Part shown: piece by piece, positions 8,937-18,732 of the stretch
How the letters are laid out: each line of letters begins with the position of its first letter
Position numbering within the stretch: the first letter of the stretch is position 1
Source of the DNA: Clostridia bacterium
GTDB lineage: Bacteria; Bacillota; Clostridia; Acetivibrionales; STF1-152
DNA: 64,000 nucleotides
Direction of reading: 5' to 3'
Assembly (NCBI GenBank): GCA_028280575.1
Contig: JANQLN010000021.1
Location: 35,164-99,163 of the forward strand
Program-made: the position numbers and the translations under genes
The notes under the pieces: model-generated
Told to the model about the DNA's origin: nothing
What the model saw: the letters and a program-made list of their open reading frames with translations, nothing else
Databases searched by the model: none

Positions 8937-11417
8937 TTATGCCTCCAATCTTTTATTTTCTTTTATAAGCTGTAATGTCCTGTAAATTTCTGATTTTTCC
9001 AGATCCTTTTTAGGACCTGCATGTTCCATAAAGCAAATTTCCGCACCAAACCTGCCAACCTCTTTTTTTTCAATAAGCTTTACTTCATCAAATATATCCA
9101 GGATTCTTTTCAGTTTAAAATAGTTCATATCCACCCTGTTATTCCTGGTTATAATGTTTGATTGCTCAAAGAGATTATCAATTATAATTTTCCCGCGTCC
9201 TTTTGCCTTTAAATATCCGTAGACTTCAGCCATATCGTCTCTTTTAGGTATAATATCTGTTAAAATGTCAAAGCTTTCCGCTATATTACTGCATACAAAA
9301 ATACTTTCGACCTCTTGTGAAAACCTTTCAACCAAAACTTCAACGTATCGCCTGTCAACCCATGGACCATAAATAAATAGGCTCGTATTCTTTTCCTCCA
9401 TCAAAAAAGGCCTATTCAAATCAGGGTTTATTACTATATTTAAATGGGCTTTGTTAAAAGTCTCCACTCTATAATAGCATATTTTACAACGAATGTTGAA
9501 TTTGCCCTCAAATTTTTCTTTCAGCTTCCCGGCATAATTAACGGAATTTACAAAAAAGACAATATTATTGCTTCTTTCCATGCCTTTATTCACATTTTCA
9601 AGAATTTCTTTGTGATCAATCAATACCTTTTCATCTACCGGAGCCGAAAAGACCTTTTGAGATGCAAATTTGGCGAAAACCCTGTCAAGGCTATAATAAT
9701 ATCTGTCAATTAATGCAGGTTTGCCCGACGGCATCAAGTCTACAATATTCATCTGGATAAGATTTCTGTTATTCCAATTGTTTATTTCAATCCTGAATGC
9801 GGCATCAAGATATTCATACGAATCCACAAATGTTTTTGACACACCTTTGTTGAACCCTATCCCGTTAATTATCTTCCCCCGGACATCAAATTCCAGCTTG
9901 AGATGTCTTCCCTCTCCCACAGTTCGGACATTATCCTTCTTAAGGCCGCAGCAAGATAAAACCGGTATCTGGTTGCCTGTTCCAAAAGGGGCAAGCATAA
10001 CTACCTCTTTTGCAAGTTCCATGGTAATATCCTCAGGTTTAACCTGTAGATCTATTTTTAATTCCGGCATGTATATATTATCATTTAATTGGGATGAGGT
10101 TTTGTTAACCATTTTTCTAAAGCTTTCAATATTCTCTTTCCTTATCGTTATTCCTGCCGCCATCTCATGGCCACCGAACTTTTCCAGGCACTCGGAACAA
10201 CTGTTTAATTCATTAAAAATATTAATTCCTTCAATGCTTCTTGCCGATCCCTTACCTTCACTCTCTTCAAAGGAGATAACAATACTGGGTTTATAGAATT
10301 TCTCTGTTATACGGGATGCGGTAATGCCTATTACTCCAACGTGCCAGTTATCATTTGCAACTACAATGACATTGTCTTTATAAAGCTCTTGTGTTTCAAT
10401 AATATTAACAGCCTCGTCCAGTATCCCCCTTTCCAGAATCTGACGCTCTCTATTCATTCTATCCAGCCGGGAGGCAAGAAGTGTCATTTCTTTATCGTCT
10501 TCACTTGTAAAAAGCTTAAAAGCTTTATAGGCATGTCCCATTCTTCCTGCGGCATTTACCCTGGGAGCTATGCCAAAGGCAAGTCCTGTAGTATCAATAC
10601 CATTTTTACCGTATTTTGATACATCAATCAATTTTTTCAAACCATTACAGGGAGAACGGTTTATTTTCTCCAATCCATGTTTGACAATAATCCTGTTTTC
10701 ATCAACCAATGGCACTAAATCGGCTACTGTTCCCAGGGAAACAAGGTCTAAAAAATCAAGATGGCAAAAGCCCCTGTCACTTATGCTGCATAAGGCTTCT
10801 ATTAGCTTGAAAACCACTCCTACCCCGGCAAGGTGTTTGAAAGGGTAACCGCAGTCATTTCTGCAAGGATTTATCACCGCATAGGCGTCAGGGAGAGATT
10901 CACCGCACTGATGGTGGTCTGTAATAATTACGTCCATACCCATAATCTTAATTTGTTCTACTTCTGAAAAAGCCGTAATACCACAATCTACGGTTATTAT
11001 AATATCTGCATTCCATTCTTTTATTATGTTTATGCCCTTGTCTGAAATACCGTATCCTTCATCCAGCCTGTCGGGTATATAGCAAAAGATATCTGTTTCA
11101 TAGGCTTTTAGGAACTTGTACAGGACAGATGCCGAAGTTATTCCATCTACATCATAATCACCATATATTGCAATCCGTTCCTTCTTTTTTATGGATTCCA
11201 TTATACGATTAACTGCTTTTTCCATATCAGCTAATAAAAACGGGTTATGCAGGTCCTTCAAGGAAACATCAAGGAATGACCTGACCTTGCCGGCAGTGTC
11301 AATTCCTCTGTTTACCAGTATTTCGGCAAGCTTTGGAGAAATTTTTATATCATCTTCCAGCTTATTTATTTTTTCTTTATCAGATTCATTGTATATCCAT
11401 TTCTTTTTATTCAGCAT
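8937..11417 (-). CDS. recJ: Single-stranded-DNA exonuclease RecJ, long form
   Basis: A 5'-3' single-strand exonuclease for recombination and mismatch repair. The DHH domain is intact, with IYGDYDVDGITS, VDCGIT and the DHH triad in ITDHHQCGE, followed by the DHHA1 region with RVNAAGRMGHA and GHEMAAGIT. At 826 residues it is about 250 longer than the E. coli type. The extra C-terminal part from about residue 570 has no recognisable catalytic motif, and similar extensions occur in other Firmicute RecJ proteins. It is the first gene of the recJ-apt-relA-dtd block. Confidence 0.95.
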   Translation of the reverse strand: MLNKKKWIYNESDKEKINKLEDDIKISPKLAEILVNRGIDTAGKVRSFLDVSLKDLHNPFLLADMEKAVNRIMESIKKKERIAIYGDYDVDGITSASVLYKFLKAYETDIFCYIPDRLDEGYGISDKGINIIKEWNADIIITVDCGITAFSEVEQIKIMGMDVIITDHHQCGESLPDAYAVINPCRNDCGYPFKHLAGVGVVFKLIEALCSISDRGFCHLDFLDLVSLGTVADLVPLVDENRIIVKHGLEKINRSPCNGLKKLIDVSKYGKNGIDTTGLAFGIAPRVNAAGRMGHAYKAFKLFTSEDDKEMTLLASRLDRMNRERQILERGILDEAVNIIETQELYKDNVIVVANDNWHVGVIGITASRITEKFYKPSIVISFEESEGKGSARSIEGINIFNELNSCSECLEKFGGHEMAAGITIRKENIESFRKMVNKTSSQLNDNIYMPELKIDLQVKPEDITMELAKEVVMLAPFGTGNQIPVLSCCGLKKDNVRTVGEGRHLKLEFDVRGKIINGIGFNKGVSKTFVDSYEYLDAAFRIEINNWNNRNLIQMNIVDLMPSGKPALIDRYYYSLDRVFAKFASQKVFSAPVDEKVLIDHKEILENVNKGMERSNNIVFFVNSVNYAGKLKEKFEGKFNIRCKICYYRVETFNKAHLNIVINPDLNRPFLMEEKNTSLFIYGPWVDRRYVEVLVERFSQEVESIFVCSNIAESFDILTDIIPKRDDMAEVYGYLKAKGRGKIIIDNLFEQSNIITRNNRVDMNYFKLKRILDIFDEVKLIEKKEVGRFGAEICFMEHAGPKKDLEKSEIYRTLQLIKENKRLEA

Positions 11418-11448
11418 CCTAATTCATCACCAATACAATTATTATAAT

Positions 11449-11477
11449 AAAAAAAGTCCTCTTACAGGACTTTTTTT
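11449..11477 (-). terminator. Rho-independent terminator after rpsU/yqeY remnant
   Basis: Perfect 12-nt arms AAAAAAAGTCCT and AGGACTTTTTTT surround a 5-nt loop. The flanking A and T runs let it work on either strand. On the minus strand it ends the rpsU transcript before recJ begins. Confidence 0.85.
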
Positions 11478-11514
11478 ATTGCAGTATTACTCTATCATTC
11501 TAAAAAATTATTGT

Positions 11515-11732
11515 CTTTTATTAACTCTGTCTTACACCTTTGGCACTACTTCCTTTATAGCTTCCATATATTATAGCTTATATAACATATCCTTTTTAAA
11601 AAGGGACCTGTTTATCTTTTGAAACCTGAAGCACTGCCTTCCTGATCATTGTACTGCATTCCTGGCTTTTGAGTCCTTATTCCTCACGGCATTCTTCATA
11701 TGTTTGAACAACTTCTTTATACTTAGAGACAT
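11515..11732 (-). pseudogene. yqeY: Decayed yqeY (GatB/YqeY-domain) remnant
   Basis: Not in the ORF track. An ATG at 11732, 14 bp past rpsU and preceded by GGAG, reads MSLSIKKLFKHMKNAVRNKD. This matches the YqeY N-terminus, but a TGA ends it after 28 codons. A frameshifted continuation reads MIRKAVLQVSKDKQ, like the family's IRM-x-KAAL helix. Further on, MEAIKEVVPKV, a stop, then DRVNK resembles the family C-terminus (MxAVMPKVKGRADGK). The middle is missing. rpsU-yqeY is the normal clostridial order, which supports the call. The family identification is from memory of the motifs. Confidence 0.55.
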
Positions 11733-11746
11733 TGTTGCATTCTCCA

Positions 11747-11923
11747 TTATTTAAACTTGCGCTTTCTAGCTGCTTCAGATTTCTTTTTTCTTTTTACACT
11801 GGGTTTTTCATAGTGTTCTCTCTTTCTGACTTCGGCAAGAACACCTGATTTGGCACATTGCCTTTTAAACCTTCTCAAAGCACTATCCAGTGTTTCATTA
11901 TCCTTAACTTTAATTTCAGCCAT
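11747..11923 (-). CDS. rpsU: Small ribosomal subunit protein bS21
   Basis: Missing from the ORF track because it is short: 58 residues. It reads [20 protein letters not shown], contains [21 protein letters not shown] and ends in a Lys/Arg-rich tail, matching bS21 throughout. The ribosome site GGAGGGAGGG lies 8 bp before the ATG. A promoter sits about 200 bp upstream, leaving a long 5' leader in which I see no known RNA element. Confidence 0.97.
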   Translation of the reverse strand: MAEIKVKDNETLDSALRRFKRQCAKSGVLAEVRKREHYEKPSVKRKKKSEAARKRKFK

Positions 11924-12128
11924 ACAAATTTCCCTCCCTCCAATGTTACAATAATGCCGGGAATAAGCTTATTGCAAAATAAGTCGCTTTTCTGTAATAC
12001 ATAAATCTACCCATAATTTTATATGTTACAGACCATTAGCTGCTTATTACACAATTAAGCCTGACCTTATATAAATCTGCCAGGCATCAATATAACCACT
12101 AACGGGGCACAATTTAATCACATATACT

Positions 12129-12156
12129 ATTATATATAACTTTTGTACAAAGTCAA
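12129..12156 (-). promoter_or_regulatory. Probable rpsU promoter
   Basis: On the minus strand TTGACT and TATAAT are separated by 16 bp, close to the sigma-A consensus. It lies downstream of the HIT gene and about 205 bp before the rpsU start. Confidence 0.6.
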
Positions 12157-12201
12157 TAGCCTAGGAGCCCGCCCGTAAAATCCTTCACGCAGCTTTTATC
12201 C

Positions 12202-12546
12202 TTATATTATTGCCGTTCCCAAATTTTTCCCGCCTATCATGTGATAGTGAATATGCATTACGGTCTGGCCGGCTTCTGACCCGCAATTATTTATAAGCCT
12301 GTATCCCTTATCCTTAAGTCCGTTTTCTTCCGCAATTTTTTTAGCTGCCAGATGGATATCTGCTACGGTATTTACATTACTTTCATTTAATTCATTTACA
12401 CTTTCAATATGTACTTTAGGTATAATCAAAACATGAAAAGGTGCCACAGGATTTATATCCTTGAACGCAAGGACCTTGTCATCTTCATATACCCTGTTGG
12501 AGGGTATTTCTCCGTCTCTGATTTTACAAAAAATGCAACCGCTCAA
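12202..12546 (-). CDS. HIT-family nucleotide hydrolase (HinT-like)
   Basis: A small purine-nucleotide phosphoramidase-type protein. It has the N-terminal CIFCKI metal-type motif, the central VLAFKDINPVAPFHVLIIPK and the C-terminal histidine triad HIHYHMIGG. The ORF track begins 87 bp too early inside alaS. I prefer the TTG at 12546, preceded by GGGAGG, which gives MSGCIFCKI and 114 residues, the usual HinT length. It follows alaS by 43 bp on the same strand. Confidence 0.93.
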   Translation of the reverse strand: MSGCIFCKIRDGEIPSNRVYEDDKVLAFKDINPVAPFHVLIIPKVHIESVNELNESNVNTVADIHLAAKKIAEENGLKDKGYRLINNCGSEAGQTVMHIHYHMIGGKNLGTAII

Positions 12547-12589
12547 ATTTAAATCCTCCCTTTCGCAAAATGCTCTTCCTTTTCTTAAG

Positions 12590-15232
12590 TCAGCGTGAGA
12601 GCTGCTGCCCGGCAATTTCAACTGCCTTTTCAAGTGCCCCGGTAATTCCTCCGGGATTCTTCCCGCCTGCCTGTGCCATATCCGCTCTTCCTCCGCCGCC
12701 GCCTCCTACAAGGCGTGCTGCTTCCTTTACTATATTACCGCAGTGTATTCCTTTTTTGTTTGCTCCTTTAGTTGCCGTAACAATCAGATTAACCTTTCCG
12801 TCATTTGACGCTGCCAGAATGACTACACTGTCGCCAACTCTGTTTTTAAGCTCATCCCCGGTATTCCTTAAAGCCTGTACATCCATATTATCAAAGCTTG
12901 AGCTTATAATCTGCACCCCATTTACGTTCCGGGAGGCAGCTATTACACCATCCAATTTACTGCCCACAAGCTTGCTCCGAAGTGCTTCAATCTCTTTTTT
13001 TGCTTCTTTCAATTGTGCCGTCATACCTTCAACTTTTCTTACAACTTCTAAAGGGGCTGTTTTAAGGACAGACGATAGCTTATCAAGTATTTTCTCTTTT
13101 TCATTAAAGTATGAAACGGCGGTTTTGCCTGTAAGTGCTTCAATTCTTCTTACACCCGCAGCTATTCCGCTTTCGCCTGCTATCTTAAAAACTCCTGCCT
13201 GTGACGTGGAGGCAAGATGTGTACCTCCGCATAACTCTACACTGTAATCTCCAATTGAAACAACCCTGACACTGTCTCCATACTTTTCGCCAAACAAAGC
13301 CAAAGCTCCTTTTTTTTTGGCTTCGCCCAGCTCCATTTCCTCCGTACAAACGGATAGGTTTTTAAATATTTTTTCATTTACTTCATTCTCCACCTTATCA
13401 AGCTCTTCCTGTGTCAATGGTGCAAAGTGGGTAAAGTCAAACCTGAGCCTGTCGGGTTGGACCAGCGAACCGGCCTGGGTTACATGGTCGCCCAGCCTGT
13501 TTTTGAGGGCCTTTTGAAGAAGATGAGTAACGGTATGGTTTCTGGCTATGTCAATACGCCTGCCGTTTTCAACCTCTATGGAAATATCATCTCCCTTACA
13601 AAGCCGGCCTTCATTAACCATGCCTATATGCATTGCCTTACCGTCAACGGTTTTTTTTGTATCCTCAACGGAAAACGACCCATTTTGTGAAAAAATGCTC
13701 CCTGTGTCTCCTACCTGGCCCCCGCTCTCTGCATACATTGGGGTTACCGGAGATATAATTGCCGCCCTTTCTCCTTTCGTAATTGAGTCAACAAGCATGC
13801 CATCCTTTATTATATATGCTATTTCACTTTTATCCTTTGTCCTCAAATATCCTGAAAAAGCAGTAACAAAACCTGGATCAATACCCTCAACGGTATTACC
13901 TCCCCAGGCCTGGGATTCTTTGTGCTTTAAAGCTTCCCTTGCTTTTTCCTTCTGCCTGCCCATATTCAGGATAAATCCATCCTCATCCACCTTTAACCCA
14001 TTTTCATCAGCAATTTCCCTTGTCAGATCAAGTGGAAACCCATATGTGTCATGAAGCTTGAAAGCCATATCTCCTGGGATTGTATCCTTTCGCTTTTCCT
14101 TAAGCGATTCAACCATTTCATTTAGAATAACCAGTCCCTGGTCAATTGTTGTTTCAAACCTTTCTTCTTCCATTTTAATTACCTTTTTGATATAATCACT
14201 TTTTTCCTTTAGCCCGGGATAGGCATCACCTGATTCATTTATCACTACATCCACAAGACCATATAAGAAAAGTCCGCTCAGCCCAAGCAGCCTTCCATGC
14301 CTTGAAGCTCTTCTCAAAAGCCTCCTCAACACATAACCTCTTCCTTCATTTGAAGGAATTATGCCGTCGGAAACCATAAAAACAGTGCTCCTGATATGAT
14401 CGGTTATTACTCTTATGGAAACATCATTTTTATAAGCTTTGCCATACTCTTTTCCGGTAATTTCACACACCCTGTCAAGTACATTCCTTATTGTATCCAC
14501 CTCAAACAGGCTGTCCGCATCCTGGATAACTGCAGCCAGCCTCTCAAGCCCCATTCCCGTATCTATGTTTTTCTTTTCAAGCTTTGTATACTCCCCATCC
14601 TCATTTTTGGAAAACTGGGTAAATACAAGATTCCAAACTTCTATATAGCGGTCACAATCACAGCCCACCTTGCACCCGGGCTTTTTGCAGCCTTTATCCG
14701 CACCCCTGTCAAAATGTATCTCCGAGCACGGACCGCACGGGCCTGTCCCATGCTCCCAGAAGTTATCTTCCTTCCCCAGCCTCACTATTTTGCCGGGGGG
14801 AATTCCAACATGATTCTTCCATATGTCGTATGCTTCATCATCTTCTTCATATATGGATACCCACAGTTTGTCCTCAGGCATCTTAAGGTCTTCTGTGAAG
14901 AATTCCCACGCCCATGAGGCTGCTTCCTTTTTGAAATAATCCCCAAATGAAAAGTTCCCAAGCATTTCAAAAAAGGTTCCATGCCTTGCGGTCTTGCCAA
15001 CTCTTTCAATATCAGGAGTCCTGATACATTTCTGGCAGGTTGCCACCCTCAGTGAAGGAGGCTTCTGCTCTCCGGTAAAATACGGCTTCAAAGGAGTCAT
15101 GCCTGCATTTATAAGTAAAATGCTCGGATCATTTTGAGGAACCAGTGAAAAGCTTGGCATCACCAAATGTCCCTTGCTTTCAAAAAATTTTAAAAATCTC
15201 TCCCTCAGTTCATTCAATCCCGGTTTTTTCAT
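12590..15232 (-). CDS. alaS: Alanyl-tRNA synthetase
   Basis: Charges tRNA-Ala. It shows the class II catalytic core (SFFKS-like region GLNELRERFLKFFESKGH, then GTFFEMLGNFSFGDYFK), the editing-domain HTVTHLLQKAL and CGGTHL zinc motif, and the C-terminal glycine-rich GGGGGGRADMAQAGG of the C-Ala domain. About 880 residues, full length. I prefer the ATG at 15232 because AAGGATGG is correctly spaced for it. The earlier ATG at 15241 sits inside that ribosome site. I looked for a T-box in the 290 bp upstream and found none. Confidence 0.97.
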   Translation of the reverse strand: MKKPGLNELRERFLKFFESKGHLVMPSFSLVPQNDPSILLINAGMTPLKPYFTGEQKPPSLRVATCQKCIRTPDIERVGKTARHGTFFEMLGNFSFGDYFKKEAASWAWEFFTEDLKMPEDKLWVSIYEEDDEAYDIWKNHVGIPPGKIVRLGKEDNFWEHGTGPCGPCSEIHFDRGADKGCKKPGCKVGCDCDRYIEVWNLVFTQFSKNEDGEYTKLEKKNIDTGMGLERLAAVIQDADSLFEVDTIRNVLDRVCEITGKEYGKAYKNDVSIRVITDHIRSTVFMVSDGIIPSNEGRGYVLRRLLRRASRHGRLLGLSGLFLYGLVDVVINESGDAYPGLKEKSDYIKKVIKMEEERFETTIDQGLVILNEMVESLKEKRKDTIPGDMAFKLHDTYGFPLDLTREIADENGLKVDEDGFILNMGRQKEKAREALKHKESQAWGGNTVEGIDPGFVTAFSGYLRTKDKSEIAYIIKDGMLVDSITKGERAAIISPVTPMYAESGGQVGDTGSIFSQNGSFSVEDTKKTVDGKAMHIGMVNEGRLCKGDDISIEVENGRRIDIARNHTVTHLLQKALKNRLGDHVTQAGSLVQPDRLRFDFTHFAPLTQEELDKVENEVNEKIFKNLSVCTEEMELGEAKKKGALALFGEKYGDSVRVVSIGDYSVELCGGTHLASTSQAGVFKIAGESGIAAGVRRIEALTGKTAVSYFNEKEKILDKLSSVLKTAPLEVVRKVEGMTAQLKEAKKEIEALRSKLVGSKLDGVIAASRNVNGVQIISSSFDNMDVQALRNTGDELKNRVGDSVVILAASNDGKVNLIVTATKGANKKGIHCGNIVKEAARLVGGGGGGRADMAQAGGKNPGGITGALEKAVEIAGQQLSR

Positions 15233-15525
15233 TGCAACCATCCTTAATTCAAGCGTTTTTATCCATTCTATAGCAGCTCAACATACGTGTCAAGTAATAT
15301 TCACCCTTTGAGCATTCCCCATTTTTTATATCGGGAAGATTCATGCATATTATAAAACAGTTATCAGTCCATTTATTAATAAACAGCCTTAATACAGTAT
15401 TATTGTTTAAATATTAAAGAATTAAATTCGGGATAAATAATATGGTATGCTTTTTAAAAGAATTATGGTGTGATATACTATAGAAAGGTAGAAGATGGAT
15501 ATTATGGATTCGGAGTTGAGAGCAT

Positions 15526-17247
15526 ATGAAGAAAAAGCTGCCTATTGGACTGAGTGATTTTAAAAGGATGATTGAGGAAGATTATTATTATGTTGATAAA
15601 AGCCTGTTCATTAAAGATATTTTAGACAGTGGAAGTACAGTTATTTTACTGCCGCGCCCGAGACGATTCGGTAAAACTCTCAACCTGTCAATGTTAAGAT
15701 ACTTTTATGAAAAAACGAAAGTAAATAAAAGCTACCTCTTTAAAAACCTAAATATATGGAAAGCTGGAGAGCTATACAAAAACAAGCAGGGAAAGTATCC
15801 GGTTATATTTCTTACTTTTAAAGACATTAAGAATGATAAATGGGAAATTGCACTTAATAAGATCAAAATACTAATAGGAGATGAATATTTAAGGCATAAA
15901 TATCTATTGGAACAAGATATTCTAGAAGAACGAGAAAAGGACATATACAGACAAATAATGAACCTGAATGCCGATTCATCATTTTATGAAGACAGTATCA
16001 GGATCCTTTCAAACTATCTTGAAAAGTATCATGGAGAAAAAGCTGTCATACTGATTGACGAATATGATGCACCTATTCAGAGCGGATATGTCTATAAATA
16101 CTATAATGAAGTGATAAACTTTATGAGAAATCTTTTAAGCGGGGCATTCAAAGATAATTCCAGCCTTGAAAAAGGTGTACTTACAGGTATACTAAGGATA
16201 GCAAAGGAAAGTATATTTTCCGGATTGAATAATCTGGAAGTATGTACATTACTAAGAGAAAAATATAGTACATACTTTGGACTTTTAGAAAATGAAGTTG
16301 AAGAAATGCTTAAATTCTATGGAATAGAATGTGAGATGGATGATGTAAGAGACTGGTATAACGGATACTTATTTGGTGAAGATACCGTTTATAATCCCTG
16401 GTCCATTGTTAATTATACAGACAGCTGGCGTGACGGATTAAGACCGCATTGGGTAAATACCAGCAGCAATGAAATAGTAAGACAGATTATTACCCGTAGT
16501 GGAAAAGAAGTAAAGGAAGATCTTGAAAAATTAATTACCGGACAGTGTATAACAAAAATAGTAGATGATAATATCATATTTGGAGAAATTGAGAAAGATT
16601 CAAATTCCATATGGAGCTTCCTTTTGTTCAGTGGATATTTAAAACTCATATCCAAGGAAATAAAAAACAAGAGGCTTTACTGTGATTTAGAAATCCCTAA
16701 TGCAGAAGTTGAGTACCTTTATGAAAAAATTATAATGGAATGGTTTGATAGAAGCATATACAACGACAAGCTTAATATGATGCTTAAAAGCCTCACTGCA
16801 GGAGATATAAAAACATTCGGTAAAATATTCAGGGAGTTCGTTGTCAAAACCTTCAGCTATTTTGACACAGGCGGCAGTGAATCTGAGAAGGTATATCATG
16901 CTTTTGTACTCGGCCTGTTGGTGCATCTTAATGAAAATTATGAAATAAAATCCAACAGGGAAAGTGGCTACGGCAGGTATGATGTAATGGTTATACCGAA
17001 AGACACTTCTAAAACAGGTATTGTTTTTGAATTTAAAAAGGTTGACAAATATGAAAATGAAGACCTGGCAAAAGCTGCACAAGCGGCATTAGGGCAAATA
17101 GAAGAAAAAAATTACAGACAGGAGCTTCTCCACAGGGGCATCAGAAATATTATAGAGATTGGAATTGCATTTGAAGGCAAGGATGTATTGATTAAGGAAG
17201 TGTATATCAACACCCCTTCTGCGAAATCATCGAATTCTTTAGAATAA
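15526..17247 (+). CDS. AAA-ATPase-like protein with C-terminal PD-(D/E)XK nuclease fold (DUF1703 type)
   Basis: The N-terminal half matches the AAA-ATPase-like family common in Clostridia, with LPIGLSDFKRMIEEDYYYVDKS, a Walker-A-like RPRRFGKT (about residue 45) and a Walker-B-like ILIDEYDAPI. The C-terminal region (GRYDVMV, then GIVFEFKK) fits the DUF1703 PD-(D/E)XK nuclease fold. Length 573 is typical. The function is unknown. These genes occur in many scattered copies per genome and behave like selfish or defence-related elements (inference). A GGAG 11 bp before the ATG supports the start. It stands alone, divergent from alaS. Confidence 0.85.
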   Translation: MKKKLPIGLSDFKRMIEEDYYYVDKSLFIKDILDSGSTVILLPRPRRFGKTLNLSMLRYFYEKTKVNKSYLFKNLNIWKAGELYKNKQGKYPVIFLTFKDIKNDKWEIALNKIKILIGDEYLRHKYLLEQDILEEREKDIYRQIMNLNADSSFYEDSIRILSNYLEKYHGEKAVILIDEYDAPIQSGYVYKYYNEVINFMRNLLSGAFKDNSSLEKGVLTGILRIAKESIFSGLNNLEVCTLLREKYSTYFGLLENEVEEMLKFYGIECEMDDVRDWYNGYLFGEDTVYNPWSIVNYTDSWRDGLRPHWVNTSSNEIVRQIITRSGKEVKEDLEKLITGQCITKIVDDNIIFGEIEKDSNSIWSFLLFSGYLKLISKEIKNKRLYCDLEIPNAEVEYLYEKIIMEWFDRSIYNDKLNMMLKSLTAGDIKTFGKIFREFVVKTFSYFDTGGSESEKVYHAFVLGLLVHLNENYEIKSNRESGYGRYDVMVIPKDTSKTGIVFEFKKVDKYENEDLAKAAQAALGQIEEKNYRQELLHRGIRNIIEIGIAFEGKDVLIKEVYINTPSAKSSNSLE

Positions 17248-17448
17248 TTTGCTTTCCCATAAAATTGGAAGAAAAATCTATTCAAAAGTGTGGTACTCCT
17301 ATTTATTGCATTAAAGATTATATTCTTATAAAAGATAACGAGATTACCCAGTTGTCGTAATCTGTCAGACGGTTCTTCTTGCTTTCTATCACTTGTTACG
17401 TCAGTATGGTGATAGAAACTGATAGAAGATGATGGAAGGAGCGGTATT

Positions 17449-17511
17449 ATGAAGTTGTATGAAAGTGAAACAGTTGAATTAAAGGAAATCTATACCTCTG
17501 ATTTTATGTAG
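17449..17511 (+). pseudogene. 20-codon stub of an AlbA_2/RecG-like DNA-binding gene
   Basis: GGAAGGAGCGGTATT precedes an ATG that reads MKLYESETVELKEIYTSDFM before a TAG. This is the hallmark start of AlbA_2-domain (Schlafen-like) putative transcriptional regulators, usually 350-500 residues. The rest is gone, and the next sequence runs into the end of the convergent transporter gene. I read it as a deletion remnant. No other gene is visible in the 342-bp gap 17248-17589. Confidence 0.45.
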
Positions 17512-17589
17512 GATGTGTGCTAAGATTGATACGGCTTTTAAAGAAAAAACAGATGCTTGCGCTAACTTTAAATTAATTGAGTATTTAAC

Positions 17590-18630
17590 TCATACTATAG
17601 CATCCACAACATGCTTTATTATAACCTTGCACACAGCTGTTACCGGAACGGCGAGGAGAAGGCCTGCCAATCCGAACAGTTCACCTCCTGCAAGTACAAC
17701 AAGTATGGTAGTTACGGGATGAAGTCCCAGCCTGTCCTGCATTATTCTTGGAGAAATCAAATTATTTTCTACCTGCTGGACTATTATAAATACAAGGGAT
17801 GCCCAAACAGCTTTTACGGGTGAGTCCAGAAAGGCAACTATAACTGCAGGTATTGCACCGATGAAAGGTCCGAAATATGGAATCAGATTGGCAACACCAC
17901 CTATGACACCTAAAAAAAACGCGTATTCAACTCCTATTATATAAAGCCCTATTATTTCCAGAAACCCGTCGATTGCAGCAACAAGCAGTTGGCCCTGTAT
18001 AAATTTGGAGATTACATGGTTTACATCTTTTGCAGCATCAATGAATCCTTTTCTCCATTTTCTCGGTATCAGCTTAAGAGCAGCGGTTTTAAAAAATTCA
18101 ATATCCTTGAGCAGGTAAAATGCTACCACTGCGGCTACGCTAAATTGAAATAACAGCCCAACCGTTCCAATCATACCCTCTATTGTATTCTCAAGCATGG
18201 AAGATAAGTAACCTTGAGCAATACTTAAGGCTGATTGAATTTCGTTATACACTGCCTTTTTCATTTCACCTGACCAACCGCTGTATTCAATAATTGAAAC
18301 AATTCCTTCAAGGGTATTTTGCAGCTCGTCAAGTATGCCTGGAAGTTTAGAAACAAATTCGGTCAGGCTGTCCATAAGTACTGGGACAATAAAAAAACCC
18401 ACAGCTGTAATCAAGGTCAAAAAAAGAGTATATACCAATAATATGCTCAAGCTTCTGGATAGTCTTTTTTCAAAAAGCTTAACTGCAGGATTAATAAGGT
18501 ATGCAATGACCAGAGCCATAAAAAAAGGTGTCAATAGCCTTATTATGCTATCCCTTTCCAAATAAAGAACTGTTATCAATGCTGCTGCGGCTGCCAGGAA
18601 GATTATACTAAAAGAAGTTTTTCTGTGCAT
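17590..18630 (-). CDS. AI-2E family transporter (YtvI/PerM-like)
   Basis: A 346-residue integral membrane protein with about eight hydrophobic segments. It shows the family pattern: an N-terminal pair of helices (PFFMALVIAYLINP), a long amphipathic central region, and C-terminal motifs GVIGGVANLIPYFGPFIGAIPAVIVAF and ISPRIMQDRLGLHP. Family members export diverse small molecules or act in Na+/H+ antiport. The substrate cannot be inferred here. No clear operon partner. Confidence 0.93.
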   Translation of the reverse strand: MHRKTSFSIIFLAAAAALITVLYLERDSIIRLLTPFFMALVIAYLINPAVKLFEKRLSRSLSILLVYTLFLTLITAVGFFIVPVLMDSLTEFVSKLPGILDELQNTLEGIVSIIEYSGWSGEMKKAVYNEIQSALSIAQGYLSSMLENTIEGMIGTVGLLFQFSVAAVVAFYLLKDIEFFKTAALKLIPRKWRKGFIDAAKDVNHVISKFIQGQLLVAAIDGFLEIIGLYIIGVEYAFFLGVIGGVANLIPYFGPFIGAIPAVIVAFLDSPVKAVWASLVFIIVQQVENNLISPRIMQDRLGLHPVTTILVVLAGGELFGLAGLLLAVPVTAVCKVIIKHVVDAIV

Positions 18631-18653
18631 ACTACCAATCCTTAAATATTTTT

Positions 18654-18680
18654 AAAGGGACAGCTATTTGCCGTCCCTTT
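18654..18680 (-). terminator. Stem-loop terminator between PRC/YtxH genes and the AI-2E gene
   Basis: Arms AAAGGGAC and GTCCCTTT around an 11-nt loop, with a T-rich stretch on both sides. On the minus strand it would end the PRC-barrel/YtxH transcript. Confidence 0.6.
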
Positions 18681-18732
18681 TTGAGGATTTGAGCGTATCC
18701 GGTATTTATAATCCTTTATTGCAATGCTCTTA

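Noticed and set aside
11191-11622. 143-codon plus-strand ORF
   Set aside because: It lies over the recJ start, the terminator and the yqeY remnant. Composition is Phe/Ser/Leu-rich shadow sequence with no family features.
12570-13247. 225-codon plus-strand ORF
   Set aside because: Antisense shadow of alaS with proline- and serine-rich low-complexity translation.
15233-15525. Possible T-box leader for alaS
   Set aside because: No AGGGTGGNACCGCG-like sequence or specifier stem in the 293-bp gap.
15526-17511. Insertion sequence or transposon carrying the AAA-ATPase-like gene
   Set aside because: I found no terminal inverted repeats, target duplications or transposase around it.
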